A DNA stretch of 64,000 bases, taken from NCBI GenBank assembly GCA_950097015.1, contig CATNEN010000037.1, forward strand, positions 744,001-808,000, read 5' to 3'. The notes under the pieces were generated by a model, which was not told the DNA's origin, searched no databases, and saw only the letters and a program-made list of their open reading frames with translations. Shown one piece after another: positions 34,101-44,924 of this stretch. Made by a program: the position numbers and the translations under genes. How positions within the stretch are numbered: the first letter of the stretch is position 1; each line of letters opens with the position of its first letter. The stretch comes from Macrostomum hystrix. Its lineage: Eukaryota; Platyhelminthes; Macrostomidae.

Positions 34101-35050
34101 CTATCCATCGATCATAGACCAGGATTCTATCCATCGATCATAGACCAGGATTCTATCCATCGATCATAGACCAGGATTCTATCCATCGATCATAGACCAG
34201 GATTCTATCAATCAATCAGTTAGATTTGATCAGGATTCTATCAATCAATCAGTTAGATTTGATCAGGATTCTATCAATCAATCAGTTAGATTTGATCAGG
34301 ATTCTATCAATCGATCAGTTAGATTTGATCAGGATTCTATCAATCAATCAGTTAGATTTGATCAGGATTCTATCAATCAATCAGTTAGATTTGATCAGGA
34401 TTCTATCAATCGATCAGTTAGATTTGATCAGGATTCTATCAATCAATCAGTTAGATTTGATCAGGATTCTATCAATCAATCAGTTAGATTTGATCAGGAT
34501 TCTATCAATCGATCAGTTAGATTTGATCAGGATTCTATCAATCGATCAGTTAGATTTGATCAGGATTCTATCAATCGATCAGTTAGATTTGATCAGGATT
34601 CTATCAATCAATCAGTTAGATTTGATCAGGATTCTATCAATCAATCAGTTAGATTTGATCAGGATTCTATCAATCGATCAGTTAGATTTGATCAGGATTC
34701 TATCAATCGATCAGTTAGATTTGATCAGGATTCTATCAATCAATCAGTTAGATAGTTAGATTGGACCAGGATCAGTTAGATTTGATCAGGAGTATTTCAA
34801 TCAATAAATAAGATTAGATTTGGGAGTCAATCAGTCAAAAAAGGTTACTAGATCAGGTGCTAATCGCGAGCAGTTCACAGCAGCTCTTACCACTGTTGCT
34901 GAAGGCCATCGCAGCCTTCTGCTTGGCGGTCGGATATTCGTGCTCAATGAAAGTCTCATAGCCTGACTGGTCGCTAGTAGCTTCGGTCTCGGACGGAATG
35001 AGTGGCACAGACTCAGATGGCTTCGCCTTGTTAGACTTCAAGCGTGGCAT
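31122..35050 (-). CDS. ABCG (White-like) half-transporter
   Basis: ABC transporter of subfamily G in the order nucleotide-binding domain then membrane domain; such half-transporters dimerise and move sterols, lipids, pigment precursors or other small molecules. Exon 1 is 34891-35050 and exon 2 31122-33055, joined in phase 1 to 697 residues. Exon 1 (MPRLKSNKAKPSESVPLIPS..) is a disordered leader ending AACAGTG before GTAAGA; exon 2 follows GTTCCCGCAG. Walker A GASGAGKS is at about 128-135, the signature ISGGE at about 236-240, Walker B LMFCDE at about 256-261, then EPTSGLDS and the H-loop IHQPSSE. Six membrane helices occupy the C-terminal half, with a Cys-containing extracellular loop near VANISCPAVTV. 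The signature and D-loop region resemble Drosophila White. The 1.8-kb intron carries two related arrays. An ATG at 33159-33161 opens a longer frame through exon 2 but is judged intronic. Substrate unknown. Confidence 0.93.
33600..34200. repeat. Minisatellite, 26-bp unit, ABCG intron
   Basis: About 20 copies of a 26-bp unit containing CATCGATCATAGACCAGGAT and TCTATC, sharp from about 33700, after a decayed lead-in. Each unit has the palindrome ATCGAT. It abuts a related array with a 33-bp period. Confidence 0.95.
34200..34775. repeat. Minisatellite, 33-bp unit, ABCG intron
   Basis: About 17 copies of a 33-bp unit containing CAGTTAGATTTGATCAGGAT and TCTATCAATC. It shares AGGATTCTATC and (A)TCGATCA with the preceding 26-bp array. 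Units alternate AATCAATC and AATCGATC. The open frame of 177 codons is an artefact of a period divisible by three. Confidence 0.95.
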
Positions 35051-36188
35051 TCGCTCTGTAAGTTGGTGGCGTAAAATAAAGGTCTCAAAGCTAGCTCAGT
35101 GTGATAGCAGAGTAGCCTACTACGGTATTTTATGTGAACATTAATCAACTGATCTTGTCAGTGAAAATTTACAACCTCTCCCCTCCACGTGCCGATAAGA
35201 ACTTGGATCTCACGTGGCCTTGATAAGAGCCGCGATTAGCGCAAGGTTTTGCTACAACCTGCGATATATCAAGGCGTGCGTGAAACGCACAATTCTCAAA
35301 TTGATAACAATTCAAATAGAAGCTATGAATTGCCGAAGTGGAATCTAATTTCTGACTAAACATGTCGCGATTCATGAACTTGGCTTTTCATTTCACCCCA
35401 TTGGCCAAGGTATTAACAATGGAATACCAAATATGTTTATTGAGCAAAGCGAACCAGGCATTACTGCTAATCTGCTGAGAACACACACACACACGTACAC
35501 GGACATACACGGACGCACCTACCCTGACTTTCATCGTGCTGCCTCATTTAACGTAAAATTCCACGACAAATTAATTTAGCCTCGCCGCGAATGCAACTAC
35601 TCAGTCCTACTCAACCCTCTTCAGCTACTTTAAGTAGGCCTGTTAGAAATTTTGGAATTAGTAAATTATAAATATTCTGCATATAATTTTAGATGCTTGA
35701 TGGAACTGACCCATACGTTTAGTCGTTCAACTAAGTACTCCGTCAAAAAACTGCATCGTGATTTTCTATAATATCAAAACATTTGACATTTATTAAAGTA
35801 CAAAGAAGATCGATTAGTTAATATTTGTCTAGGCCAAACCTGTGGCACATTTTTACTGCGTGCAGTCAATCAGAGATTCCGAAATCTGGCATTCGAGCCG
35901 AGAGAAATAATTTAGAAATAAAAGTACATCGAGATAGTCGCGATAGGAAAGAAGTATTCGCATTTTTTCCCAGGATCAGGCACTTCCTTCCTCTGCAATC
36001 CAGTTTGCGCATGGGAGAAATGAGCCTAATTTGAGAAAAGTCTGAAAAGTCACAAGTCTAAGAATTGTTAAAGGGATAAAAAAGATCAATTTTACGCACT
36101 TTTTCTCCTTGACAATCTGCATAACCTTGGCGTATTTTAGTTTCCAGACTTTTGTACCTTCGCCTGAGCTAGTCGTCACCAACTTTAA

Positions 36189-36190
<2 letters not shown>
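35051..36190. other. Upstream flank of ABCG gene; no gene seen
   Basis: It contains CCAACTTACAG on the minus strand ending five bases before the ABCG ATG (35051-35055 lie between), a possible splice acceptor, and the degenerate SINE at 35478-35592. Otherwise it is AT-rich with nothing recognised. Confidence 0.55.
35478..35592 (-). mobile_element. tRNA-derived SINE, degenerate copy 5
   Basis: On the plus strand the segment reads as an eroded reverse complement of the SINE: ACACACACGTACACGGACA, then a CTGACTTTCATCGTGCTGCC block, TTCCACGACAAATTAATTTA and GCCTCGCCGCGAATG. The order matches the other copies with internal deletions, and the A-box end is gone. It is old or rearranged. Assigned by eye. 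Confidence 0.6.

Positions 36191-36234
<44 letters not shown>
36191..36234. repeat. GCCT tetranucleotide microsatellite
   Basis: Eleven perfect GCCT repeats. Confidence 0.97.
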
Positions 36235-36324
36235 TTCACATCCCCATCTTCTGCTTCAGTTTAAAAGCACATACGAGTAGTTTTAGTACGTTCAATAAGT
36301 TCTGATTCTCAATCCTTTTTTACG

Positions 36325-37800
36325 TGCTCTCCCTGTCTCCCATTCTCCCTCTCTGTCTCCTATTCTCCCTCACTGTCTCCCATTCTCCCTCACTGTCTCC
36401 CATTCTCCCTCTCTGTCTCCCATTCTCCCTCTCTGTCTCCCATTCTCCCTCACTGTCTCCCATTCTCCCTCACTATCTCCCATTCTCCCTCACTGTCTCC
36501 CATTCTCCCTCACTGTCTCCCATTCTCCCTCTCTGTCTCTCATTCTCCCTCACTGTCTCCCATTCTCCCTCACTGTCTCCCATTCTCCCTCTCTGTCTCT
36601 CATTCTCCCTCTCTGTCTCCAATTCTCCCTCAGTCTCCAATTCTCCCTCAGTCTCCAATTCTCCCTCACTGTCTCCCATTCTCCCTCTCTGTCTCTCATT
36701 CTCCCTCACTGTCTCCCATTCTCCCTCACTGTCTCCCATTCTCCCTCTCTGTCTCTCATTCTCCCTCTCTGTCTCCAATTCTCCCTCAGTCTCCAATTCT
36801 CCCTCAGTCTCCAATTCTCCCTCACTGTCTCCCATTCTCCCTCTCTGTCTCCCATTCTCCCTCACTGTCTCCAATTCTCCCTCAGTCTCCAATTCTCCCT
36901 CACTGTCTCCAATTCTCCCTCTCTGTCTCCTATTCTCCCTCACTGTCTCCAATTCTCCCTCAGTCTCCAATTCTCCCTCAGTCTCCAATTCTCCCTCACT
37001 GTCTCCCATTCTCCCTCTCTGTCTCCCATTCTCCCTCACTGTCTCCAATTCTCCCTCAGTCTCCAATTCTCCCTCACTGTCTCCCATTCTCCCTCACTGT
37101 CTCCAATTCTCCCTCACTGTCTCCAATTCTCCCTCACTGTCTCCCATTCTCCCTCACTGTCTCCAATTCTCCCTCACTGTCTCCAATTCTCCCTCACTGT
37201 CTCCCATTCTCCCTCTCTGTCTCCCATTCTCCCTCACTGTCTCCAATTCTCCCTCAGTCTCCAATTCTCCCTCACTGTCTCCCATTCTCCCTCACTGTCT
37301 CCCGTTCTTCCTCACTGTCTCCCATTCTCCCTCACTGTCTCCAATTCTCCCTCACTGTCTCCAATTCTCCCTCACTGTCTCCAATTCTCCCTCACTGTCT
37401 CCAATTCTCTCTCACTTTCTCCAATTCTCCCTCACTGTCTCCAATTATCCCTCACTGTCTCCCATTCTCCCTCGCTGTCTCCAATTCTCCCTCACTGTCT
37501 CCAATTCTCCCTCGCTGTCTCCCATTCTCCCTCACTGTCTCCCGTTCTTCCTCACTGTCTCCCATTCTCCCTCACTGTCTCCCATTCTCCCTCACTGTCT
37601 CCCGTTCTTCCTCACTGTCTCCCATTCTCCCCCATGGTCTTCTATTCTCCCTCTCTGTCTCGTATTCTCCCCCACGGTCTCCTATTCTCCCTCTCTGTCT
37701 CGTATTCTTCCCCACTATCTCCTATTCTCCCTCTCTGTCTCGTATTCTCCCCCACGGTCTCCTATTCTCCCTCTCTGTCTCCTATCCTTTTCATTGTCTC
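36325..37800. repeat. Pyrimidine-rich minisatellite, 20- and 14-bp units
   Basis: About 75 units of CTCCCTCACTGTCTCCCATT, some shortened to CTCCCTCAGTCTCCAATT, in block patterns. Plus strand nearly all pyrimidine. The long open frames (519 codons on plus, 204 on minus) are repeat artefacts. Confidence 0.97.
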
Positions 37801-38540
37801 TATCCCACTCAGTTGCAGGCCTTCCAAAATATGCCTTGAAACATTCCCTGTACTCTCAAATTGTTGCAGCCTTCACTTTGTGAAATTTCCTCATCCAAAA
37901 GTTTCCCATTAAAAAGCCTCCCCGACAACACCTTCGCCTCCCATTTATAATCCAGTCTAGAATCCTTGCTAATGGCTTCCTTTGAATGCATAAGTTTAGG
38001 GGCAACACATTCTGATGCTGGCAATTCTCGGATCCCAATTCATCAAACAGGAAGCTGCATGGGTTCCCCATTCCTTTTTACAGCGCAAAATAGTTGCCAT
38101 TTTAAGGCATTAAATCATTAGCCGTAGGTCAAAACGGCGCCTGACCTCACCCGGAGGTCAAGCCATGCCAGAAGATGGCTGTCAAATCTTCGCGTCTTTA
38201 ATGCCAGCGTGACATTCTAGGAAATGGTCTGGGATTCTAGTTTTCCTGACCAATACGCATTCCTTTTAGTTAAACATCCGTAGGTCACGAGGGTCTGGTT
38301 TTAAGGGTAGGAGTAGCTATTTGACCCCCTGATGCCATTCCAGTTTTTTTTCGTAAAAGCCAAATAGTTAAAAAAAATTCCCCTGAAAACTGGTTGATTA
38401 CGTCACTTCGGTTAGTTTCTTCGAATGAATTCGTCAGAAAAAACACAAATTCAGCTTGTCTAAAAACAAATGTTAAGTTAAATCAACTTCTCTGCCGTTT
38501 GACATCCTCTCGACATTTATCATTTTCCTTTTTGCTACTA
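37801..38540. other. Unique sequence between two arrays; no gene seen
   Basis: About 740 bp of non-repetitive sequence with no family match, splice-supported frame or RNA gene. Confidence 0.5.
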
Positions 38541-38544
38541 ACCC

Positions 38545-39775
38545 CAAGATTCTCCTTCTCCCCCACTCTCTCATTCCGCCCCACTCTCTCCTTCTCCCCC
38601 ACTCTCTCATTCCGCCCCACTCTCTCCTTCTCCCCCACTCTCTCATTCCGCCCCACTCTCTCCTTCTCCCCCACTCTCTCATTCCGCCCCACTCTCTCCT
38701 TCTCCCCCACTCTCTCATTCCGCCCCACTCTCTCCTTCTGCCCCACTCTCTCCTTCTCCCCCACTCTCTCCTTCTGCCCCACTCTCTCCTTCTCCCCCAC
38801 TCTCTCATTCCGCCCCACACTCTCCTTCTCCCACACTCTCTCATTCCGCCCCACTCTCTCCTTCTGCCCCACTCTCTCCTTCTGCCCCACTCTCTCCTTC
38901 TGCCCCACTCTCTCCTTCTGCCCCACTCTCTCATTCTGCCCCACTCTCTCCTTCTGCCCCACTCTCTCCTTCTGCCCCACTCTCTCATTCTGCCCCACTC
39001 TCTCCTTCTGCCCCACTCTCTCCTTCTGCCCCACTCTCTCCTTCTCCCCCACTCTCTCATTCCGCCCCACTCTCTCCTTCTCCCCTCTCTCCCCTTCTCC
39101 CCTCTCTCCCCTTCTCCCCTCTCTCTCCTTCTGCCCCACTCTCTCATTCTGCCCCACTCTCTCCTTCTGCCCCACTCTCTCCTTCTGCCCCACTCTCTCC
39201 TTCTCCCCCACTCTCTCATTCCGCCCCACTCTCTCCTTCTCCCACACTCTCTCATTCCGCCCCACTCTCTCCTTCTGCCCCACTCTCTCATTCTGCCCCA
39301 CTCTCTCCTTCTGCCCCACTCTCTCCTTCTGCCCCACTCTCTCATTCTGCCCCACTCTCTCCTTCTGCCCCACTCTCTCCTTCTGCCCCACTCTCTCCTT
39401 CTCCCCCACTCTCTCATTCCGCCCCACTCTCTCCTTCTCCCCTCTCTCCCCTTCTCCCCTCTCTCCCCTTCTCCCCTCTCTCTCCTTCTGCCCCACTCTC
39501 TCATTCTGCCCCACTCTCTCCTTCTGCCCCACTCTCTCCTTCTGCCCCACTCTCTCCTTCTCCCCCACTCTCTCATTCCGCCCCACTCTCTCCTTCTCCC
39601 CTCTCTCCCCTTCTCCCCTCTCTCCCCTTCTCCCCTCTCTCTCCTTCTCCCACACTCTCTCCTTCTCCCACACTCTCTCCTTCTCCCACACTCTCTCCTT
39701 CTCCCACACTCTCTCCTTCTCCCACACTCTCTCCTTCTCCCACACTCTCTCCTTCTCCCACACTTTCTCCTTACC
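38545..39775. repeat. Pyrimidine-rich minisatellite, 18-bp unit
   Basis: About 65 units of CACTCTCTCCTTCTGCCC with variants (CTCCCC, CATTCCGCCC). Three C/T-only inserts of CCCTTCTCCCCTCTCTC type occur near 39080, 39435 and 39600. The 18-bp period leaves several frames open on both strands; the predicted 426- to 612-codon frames are not genes. Confidence 0.97.
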
Positions 39776-40030
39776 ATCCTCTCACTCATTCCATCCTCTC
39801 ATTATTCCCATCATCCCATTCTTCCTAACCTCCCATTCTTCCTATCCTCACATTATTCTCATCTTTCCATTCCTCCTACCCTCCCATTATTCCCATCCTC
39901 CCATTATTCCCATCCTCCCATTCTTCCTACCCTCCTATTCTTCCCATCCCCCCATTATTCTCATCCTCCCATTCTTCCCATCTTCCCATTCTTCCCATCT
40001 TGCTATTATTCCCATCCTCTCACTCTTCCC
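39776..40030. repeat. Degenerate pyrimidine array, CCCATTCTTCCTACCCTC
   Basis: Loosely periodic 18-bp-like units of CCCATTATTCCCATCCTC, a decayed continuation of the array before it. 40031-40520 is unique sequence with one short coding-like stretch discussed under findings. Confidence 0.8.
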
Positions 40031-40524
40031 TTGTTCTTCTTACTCTTCACTTACTCTTCTGCTTATCGTTCGTCTCACTTTCATCCCAATCGCCATATCG
40101 CGTGCTAAATCCCCTACGACATTCAATCTTGTCCCTGTCTTCAGTCTTCTAAATCCTCATCTCGTTCGTTTAAATTCCCAGGAGCTTGCTTTCTCATTTT
40201 CAATGTGTCCTTTTTTGAAAAAGTTGCACTGACTGCTCCAGGTTCATCTGTCTGCCTTTCGTATGAAGATAGAAAGAGATTATTGAATAAGATTATTCGG
40301 CTGTCAGTAAAATAAAAGTACAAAGTGACCGATTCCAACTATGATATAATAAAGACGCCTAGCAAATCGCCATATGCGTTTGTTTACCGGGAGCCAGACC
40401 AGACGGGACAGTCGTCGCAAGGCCCCAAAAGTACAACCTTAGTTGTTAAAACTATATATACATATATCATTTATTGCTGGGACAAACTAAAGTGCATAGT
40501 TTTGCTAATAATATTTTAATAGTA

Positions 40525-41440
40525 GAGATCACGGGAGAGATCTCTAGAGACTGAGGAGAGATCCTAGAGACAGGGGAGAGATCTTTAGAGACAGGGGAGA
40601 GATCTCTAGAGACAGGGGAGAGATCTCTAGAGACAGGAGAGAGATCTCTAGAGCCTGAGGAGAGATCCCTAGAGACAGGGGAGAGATTCCTAGAGACAGG
40701 GAAGAGATCCTAGAGACAGGGAAGAGATTCCTAGAGACAGGGAAGAGATCTCTAGAGACTGAGGAGAGATTCCTAGAGACTGAGGAGAGATCTCTAGAGA
40801 CTGAGGAGAGATTCCTAGAGACTGAGGAGAGATTCCTAGAGACAGGGAAGAGATCCTAGAGACAGGGAAGAGATTCCTAGAGACAGGGAAGAGATCTCTA
40901 GAGACTGAGGAGAGATTCCTAGAGACTGAGGAGAGATCTCTAGAGACTGAGGAGAGATTCCTAGAGACTGAGGAGAGATCTCTAGAGACTGAGGAGAGAT
41001 CCTAGAGACTGAGGAGAGATCCTAGAGACAGGGGAGAGATCTCTAGAGACAGGAGAGAGATCTCTAGAGCCTGAGGAGAGATTCCTAGAGACAGGGAAGA
41101 GATTCCTAGAGACAGGGAAGAGATCTCTAGAGACTGAGGTGAGATCTCTAGAGACTGTGTAGTGATCTCTAGAGACTGAGGAGAGATATCTAGAGACTGA
41201 GGTGAGATCTCTAGAGACTGAGGAGAGACCCCTAGAGACTGGGGAGAGATTCCTAGAGACTGAGGAGAGATCCCTAGAGACTGAGGAGAGATCTCTAGAG
41301 AACTGAGGAGAGATCTCTAGAGACTGAGGAGAGATCCCTAGAGACTGAGAAGAGATCTTAAGAAGCTAGGGAGAGATCTATAGAGACTTGGGAGAGATCT
41401 CTAGAGACTGATGAGTTATCTCTAGATACAGGGGAGATAT
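40525..41440. repeat. Minisatellite, about 20-21-bp unit with BglII/XbaI-like cores
   Basis: About 45 units of GAGAGATCTCTAGAGACTGA, purine-rich on the plus strand. AGAGATCTCT is a perfect 10-bp palindrome and CTCTAGAG an 8-bp one, so each full unit can fold back. Variants with ATTCCTAGAGA lose the first palindrome. Confidence 0.96.
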
Positions 41441-42813
41441 ATCTATAGACTATAATACACTTCTTTAGACTTAGAAATGAAGGTTATTGCGCATTTTTGC
41501 AATACATTGAAACCGAATAATAAAATGTAGTGCAGCGCCTGACAAGGCGTGCTTCAGTCTCCGGTCGCATCAAGTATTAGCCTCCTCGCCAACTGTTGCA
41601 CAAGGCATATTCTGCAGCTGCACACTAAAACTAAAACAAATCTAATGAAAAGGTTAGAGAATGCATAAATGCGAAATGATAGACTGGCGGTGCTATAGAA
41701 AAATGCTTATACGAGAAAAAAGGCAGGCAGATAGATCAGATGAAGCCAAGCGCTTGTGTGTATATTGTAAAATAATGTGGCCTTAAAAAGCAACACACGC
41801 AATGTCGTTACTTGCTTTGATGAGTACAGCTTGAACAGCCCCGGCCGCTGCAGCTGCTGTTTGTTGTGAGATAACAAACATTTGAATGCCTTGAAAGATT
41901 CTAGGGCCAAGACCTACAGAATTGGACGGGTTTAAACTAGAAATGATAAGACAATTTCTAAAGAGAATCTTTAGACAATAACAACTGGTAGCTTGATGGA
42001 CCGTTCTATAATTAGCTCGTTTTAGGACACAAATTGTTCCATTGGACTCGGGAATCGAACCCTAGACCTTTAACCTAGAACCCTAGACCCTAGACCTTCT
42101 ATCTTTTTTCGAATCAAAAAATTATAATTTATTTAGTAAAACTTTAGTAGTTCACAAGAAATTTGTTTTTTTCTGGACTATATAAATAAATGTTTGTCAC
42201 CTTAATTGCGAATCAAATGCTGCATTTCGGTATTTGATTTCAATATCGAATTGCGTAGGCATCTCTGTGCTTTGAAGGATGTAGCCTGGATGTTTGCCCG
42301 GCTTCGCATAGAAATCTGTAGAGTTTAGAGAGAATCGCATGCTATTAATTAATGTTTTTTTATATTTTTTTTCTCCGCATGTTTAATCTGTGTGCGTGAG
42401 AGACTGGGGCATGCACTAGATAAGGCCTCCACATGTACACTTCTCTCTCTCCTCCTCTCTCTCCCTCTGTCTCTAACTCTTATTTTAGTATCCAAAAAAC
42501 TAGCTGATAGGCTGGTCCGTCCCACACACTATAAAATTGTGTGTTCGGGCCAACACACATACATATGCTCTCTCTCTCTCTCAGTAAAGAAAAATGCCAA
42601 CAGACACAAAGAAGCAGACGCAACATTCCACAGAGAACAAGAGCAAAGAAAGCTTTTACGTCCAGCGCAGCGGAACGAACCTTCGATCTGGGAGCCGCAA
42701 TAAAATAAGATTGCAATCATTTAAGTTCTTCAATCGCTTGGGCTATTTTTAGAAACGTAGAGCGAATTCATCTAGCATGAAAATGACCTGAATTAGCTGG
42801 ACATTACCGCAGC
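41441..42813. other. Spacer upstream of the leucine-rich-repeat gene
   Basis: No gene is supported. It contains a minus-strand B-box-like GGGTTCGATTCCCGAG near 42043-42060 with no A box, CT microsatellites (about 42441-42476 and 42568-42582), and ACATTACCGCAG ending one base before the next gene's ATG. Confidence 0.5.
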
Positions 42814-44299
42814 ATGTCTCGCCAGCTGGTATTGCGAATCATCGACTGCCTGGTCTGCTGCTTCTGCTGCCTGGTCGGCTGCTTAGCCAGCGCGCCATGC
42901 GCGGTGTTCCACAGGCCGGCCGAGGGTCCACTTTGGCTTGACTGCCGCATCTTGGAGCTGGCCGAAACAGCCTCAGCCGCTCGGCATGAGTTTGTTGGCA
43001 TTCGCCGGCAGGACGGCCTACTGCACTGGGAGCTGAACCCGCCGTTGCTTAGCAACCAGAGCGTCAACCGCCTCCCAGCTGGCGCATTCAAAGATCTGGA
43101 GCGTCACCTGACTGCCGACGTGGCTCTAGTTCTACGACGGCTTCATCAGCGGAACTTCAGTCTGGAGGCTCTGGCCGATCTGCCCAGCCTGCGGCATCTG
43201 GTGCTGGCTGACTCCAACGTCACCTGCTTGCCCCGCGGGGCGCTCGACCCAGCAGCCGAACTCGTCAGTCTCAGCCTGGAGGACAACCCGAGCCTCGCCT
43301 GCTTGCAGCCGGGAGCTCTGGCCAGCCTGAGCCGGCTGCGACAGCTCCGACTAACCGGCAGTCCCCGACTGCTCAAGCTCGACCCGGGCGTGTTCTGCGG
43401 CCTGCCATCAGCCAGACTGTCGGAGCTCTCGCTTGAACTGTCACCCAGAGCTCAGGCGCCAGCGTCGGCGCTCGCCCGCCTGTCCGGCCTGACGGAGCTT
43501 CGATTGTCGACTTCGACAATGCCAATTCCGTACGATTCAACGACTTCAGAACTTCTGACTTGGCTAGGACGAGTTTCTCTGCCGGCTGTCGGACAGTCGA
43601 CTGCGCCGGCTCCGGCTGAACGGCCTGACCGTGTTTGACCACCTGACCGAGGGGCTGCATTCGACAATTGGCGAATTCTGCGGACCTAAACGCGATCTTG
43701 ACGGCTATTCAACGATTGGGAATGGCACGACGATCGACGCCGACTGTCAAGACGGGTGCAGCGAAGGTTGCCCAACTTCTGCAGCGTCGAGCACGACATC
43801 AACGCCAGATTTCTTCAGGCAAGTTACCACCGCTGAGACGCAACGAATCTGGTGGCAGCAACAGCAACAGCAGCAGCAGCAGCAGCCGCAGCAGCAGCAG
43901 CCTCGATTGGAGCGACCAAATCTAGCGGGCACAATGCTGCTGACAACCAGTGCATTCCTAGCCGGTGTGCTCATCTCCCTGTACTGCTTCCTGATGGCCC
44001 AGAGGCGCCGACGACTACTCGGCAACAAGCTACAGAGGCGGAACTACAGCTGGACCCTGCAGCCGCCTGCGGCGCGGCCCGACCCGGAGGCGCCCCCGGT
44101 GGCCTGCCAGGATCCCATCCAGCTGATTGGATTCAGCAGGCGGCGCAGTTCGATGGACGAGGAAGGCAACGGACAGAAACTGTTGCCGGTGCCAGCTGCT
44201 GTCGACTCCAACATGCTGCTGTCACAGACTGCTGTAGTCTTGGACCGAAGCTCACTAATCAATCAGAATATTCTATTCAAAATTAATTGTCGCTTTTAG
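42814..44299 (+). CDS. Leucine-rich-repeat single-pass membrane protein
   Basis: Cell-surface protein, probably a receptor or adhesion molecule; no specific family recognised. It starts with a signal peptide (residues 1-28, MSRQLVLRIIDCLVCCFCCL), then a Cys-capped LRR N-cap (PCAVFHRP..LDC). About five leucine-rich repeats follow (around 95-240; LPSLRHLVLADSNVTCLP, LSRLRQLRLTGSPRLLKLDP). The frame then breaks between 43500 and 43570. I join 42814-43529 to 43597-44299 through a predicted 67-bp intron (GTACGA to GGACAG), giving 472 residues; a 1-base frameshift is the alternative. The second part carries LRLNGLTVF, a Cys-rich C-cap (EFCGPK..CQDGCSEGC), a Ser/Thr stalk, a polyglutamine run (43857-43905), a membrane helix at about 351-372 (MLLTTSAFLAGVLISLYCFL) and a cytosolic tail of about 100 residues starting RRRRLL. 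ACCGCAG lies just before the ATG. Confidence 0.75.
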
Positions 44300-44924
44300 A
44301 ATCCGATAGTTTTTTTTAGCTTCCTTGGTGAAATGTAGGAATTAATAATTGCGAAGAGAAATTCTAATTTATCTTCGATATTGTGCAATAGTAGGTTCGT
44401 ATGCGCTTTGGAGTATTTATCATAGTTATCATTGCTAATATTACTGTATTACCTATTATAAAATCGATTAAATATAATCCACTTTAAACAACAATAACAG
44501 ACTACCTCTGCAAGATAAAACAAGAAAACTCGATTCGCCTGCTTGTCTTATTTTCATACGAAAAAATAGACTAGATTCTTCAACAGCGACACACCTTAGG
44601 TGCTAATCCGCTAGTCATGTTTGCCTACCATTTACAACCAGTTAGAACTACAATATAACAGAAGACATATGACAAATCTGCACGACAAATTCGGTTTTTT
44701 AACATTGTCAGTTTTTTAAATGTGCATAAAAGTTTATTTTTACGAGGGCACCTCGTAAAAGAGCGAGCTTATAGAGAGATAGCAACCGAAGGGGGTCCAC
44801 GGCACCTGCCAGTCATTCCAAAACTGAGAGAATCAAGATAAGCCCGGGAGAACTATTTGACCACTGATAACAGGGACTCCGATAAATCTTAACAGTGCAC
44901 TACGTGAGTGGGACGGAAATGTAA
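44300..44924. other. 3' flank of LRR gene; nothing recognised
   Basis: AT-rich. A clear AATAAA is not apparent near the stop codon. No coding signal. Confidence 0.5.

Noticed and set aside
34226-34759. 177-codon repetitive frame
   Set aside because: A 33-bp array in the ABCG intron; the period is divisible by three.
36324-37883. 519-codon (+) and 204-codon (-) open frames
   Set aside because: Read-through of a pyrimidine-rich minisatellite; no domain, no splice support.
38394-40232. Open frames of 426-612 codons on both strands
   Set aside because: They are produced by an 18-bp tandem unit without stop codons; the proteins are pure repeats, overlap on both strands and have no non-repeat domain.
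43668-43925. Alternative frame with ANSADLNAILTAIQRLG and a poly-Ser run
   Set aside because: It overlaps the frame encoding the Cys-rich C-cap and membrane helix of the LRR protein; the Ser run is the shifted reading of the CAG tract.
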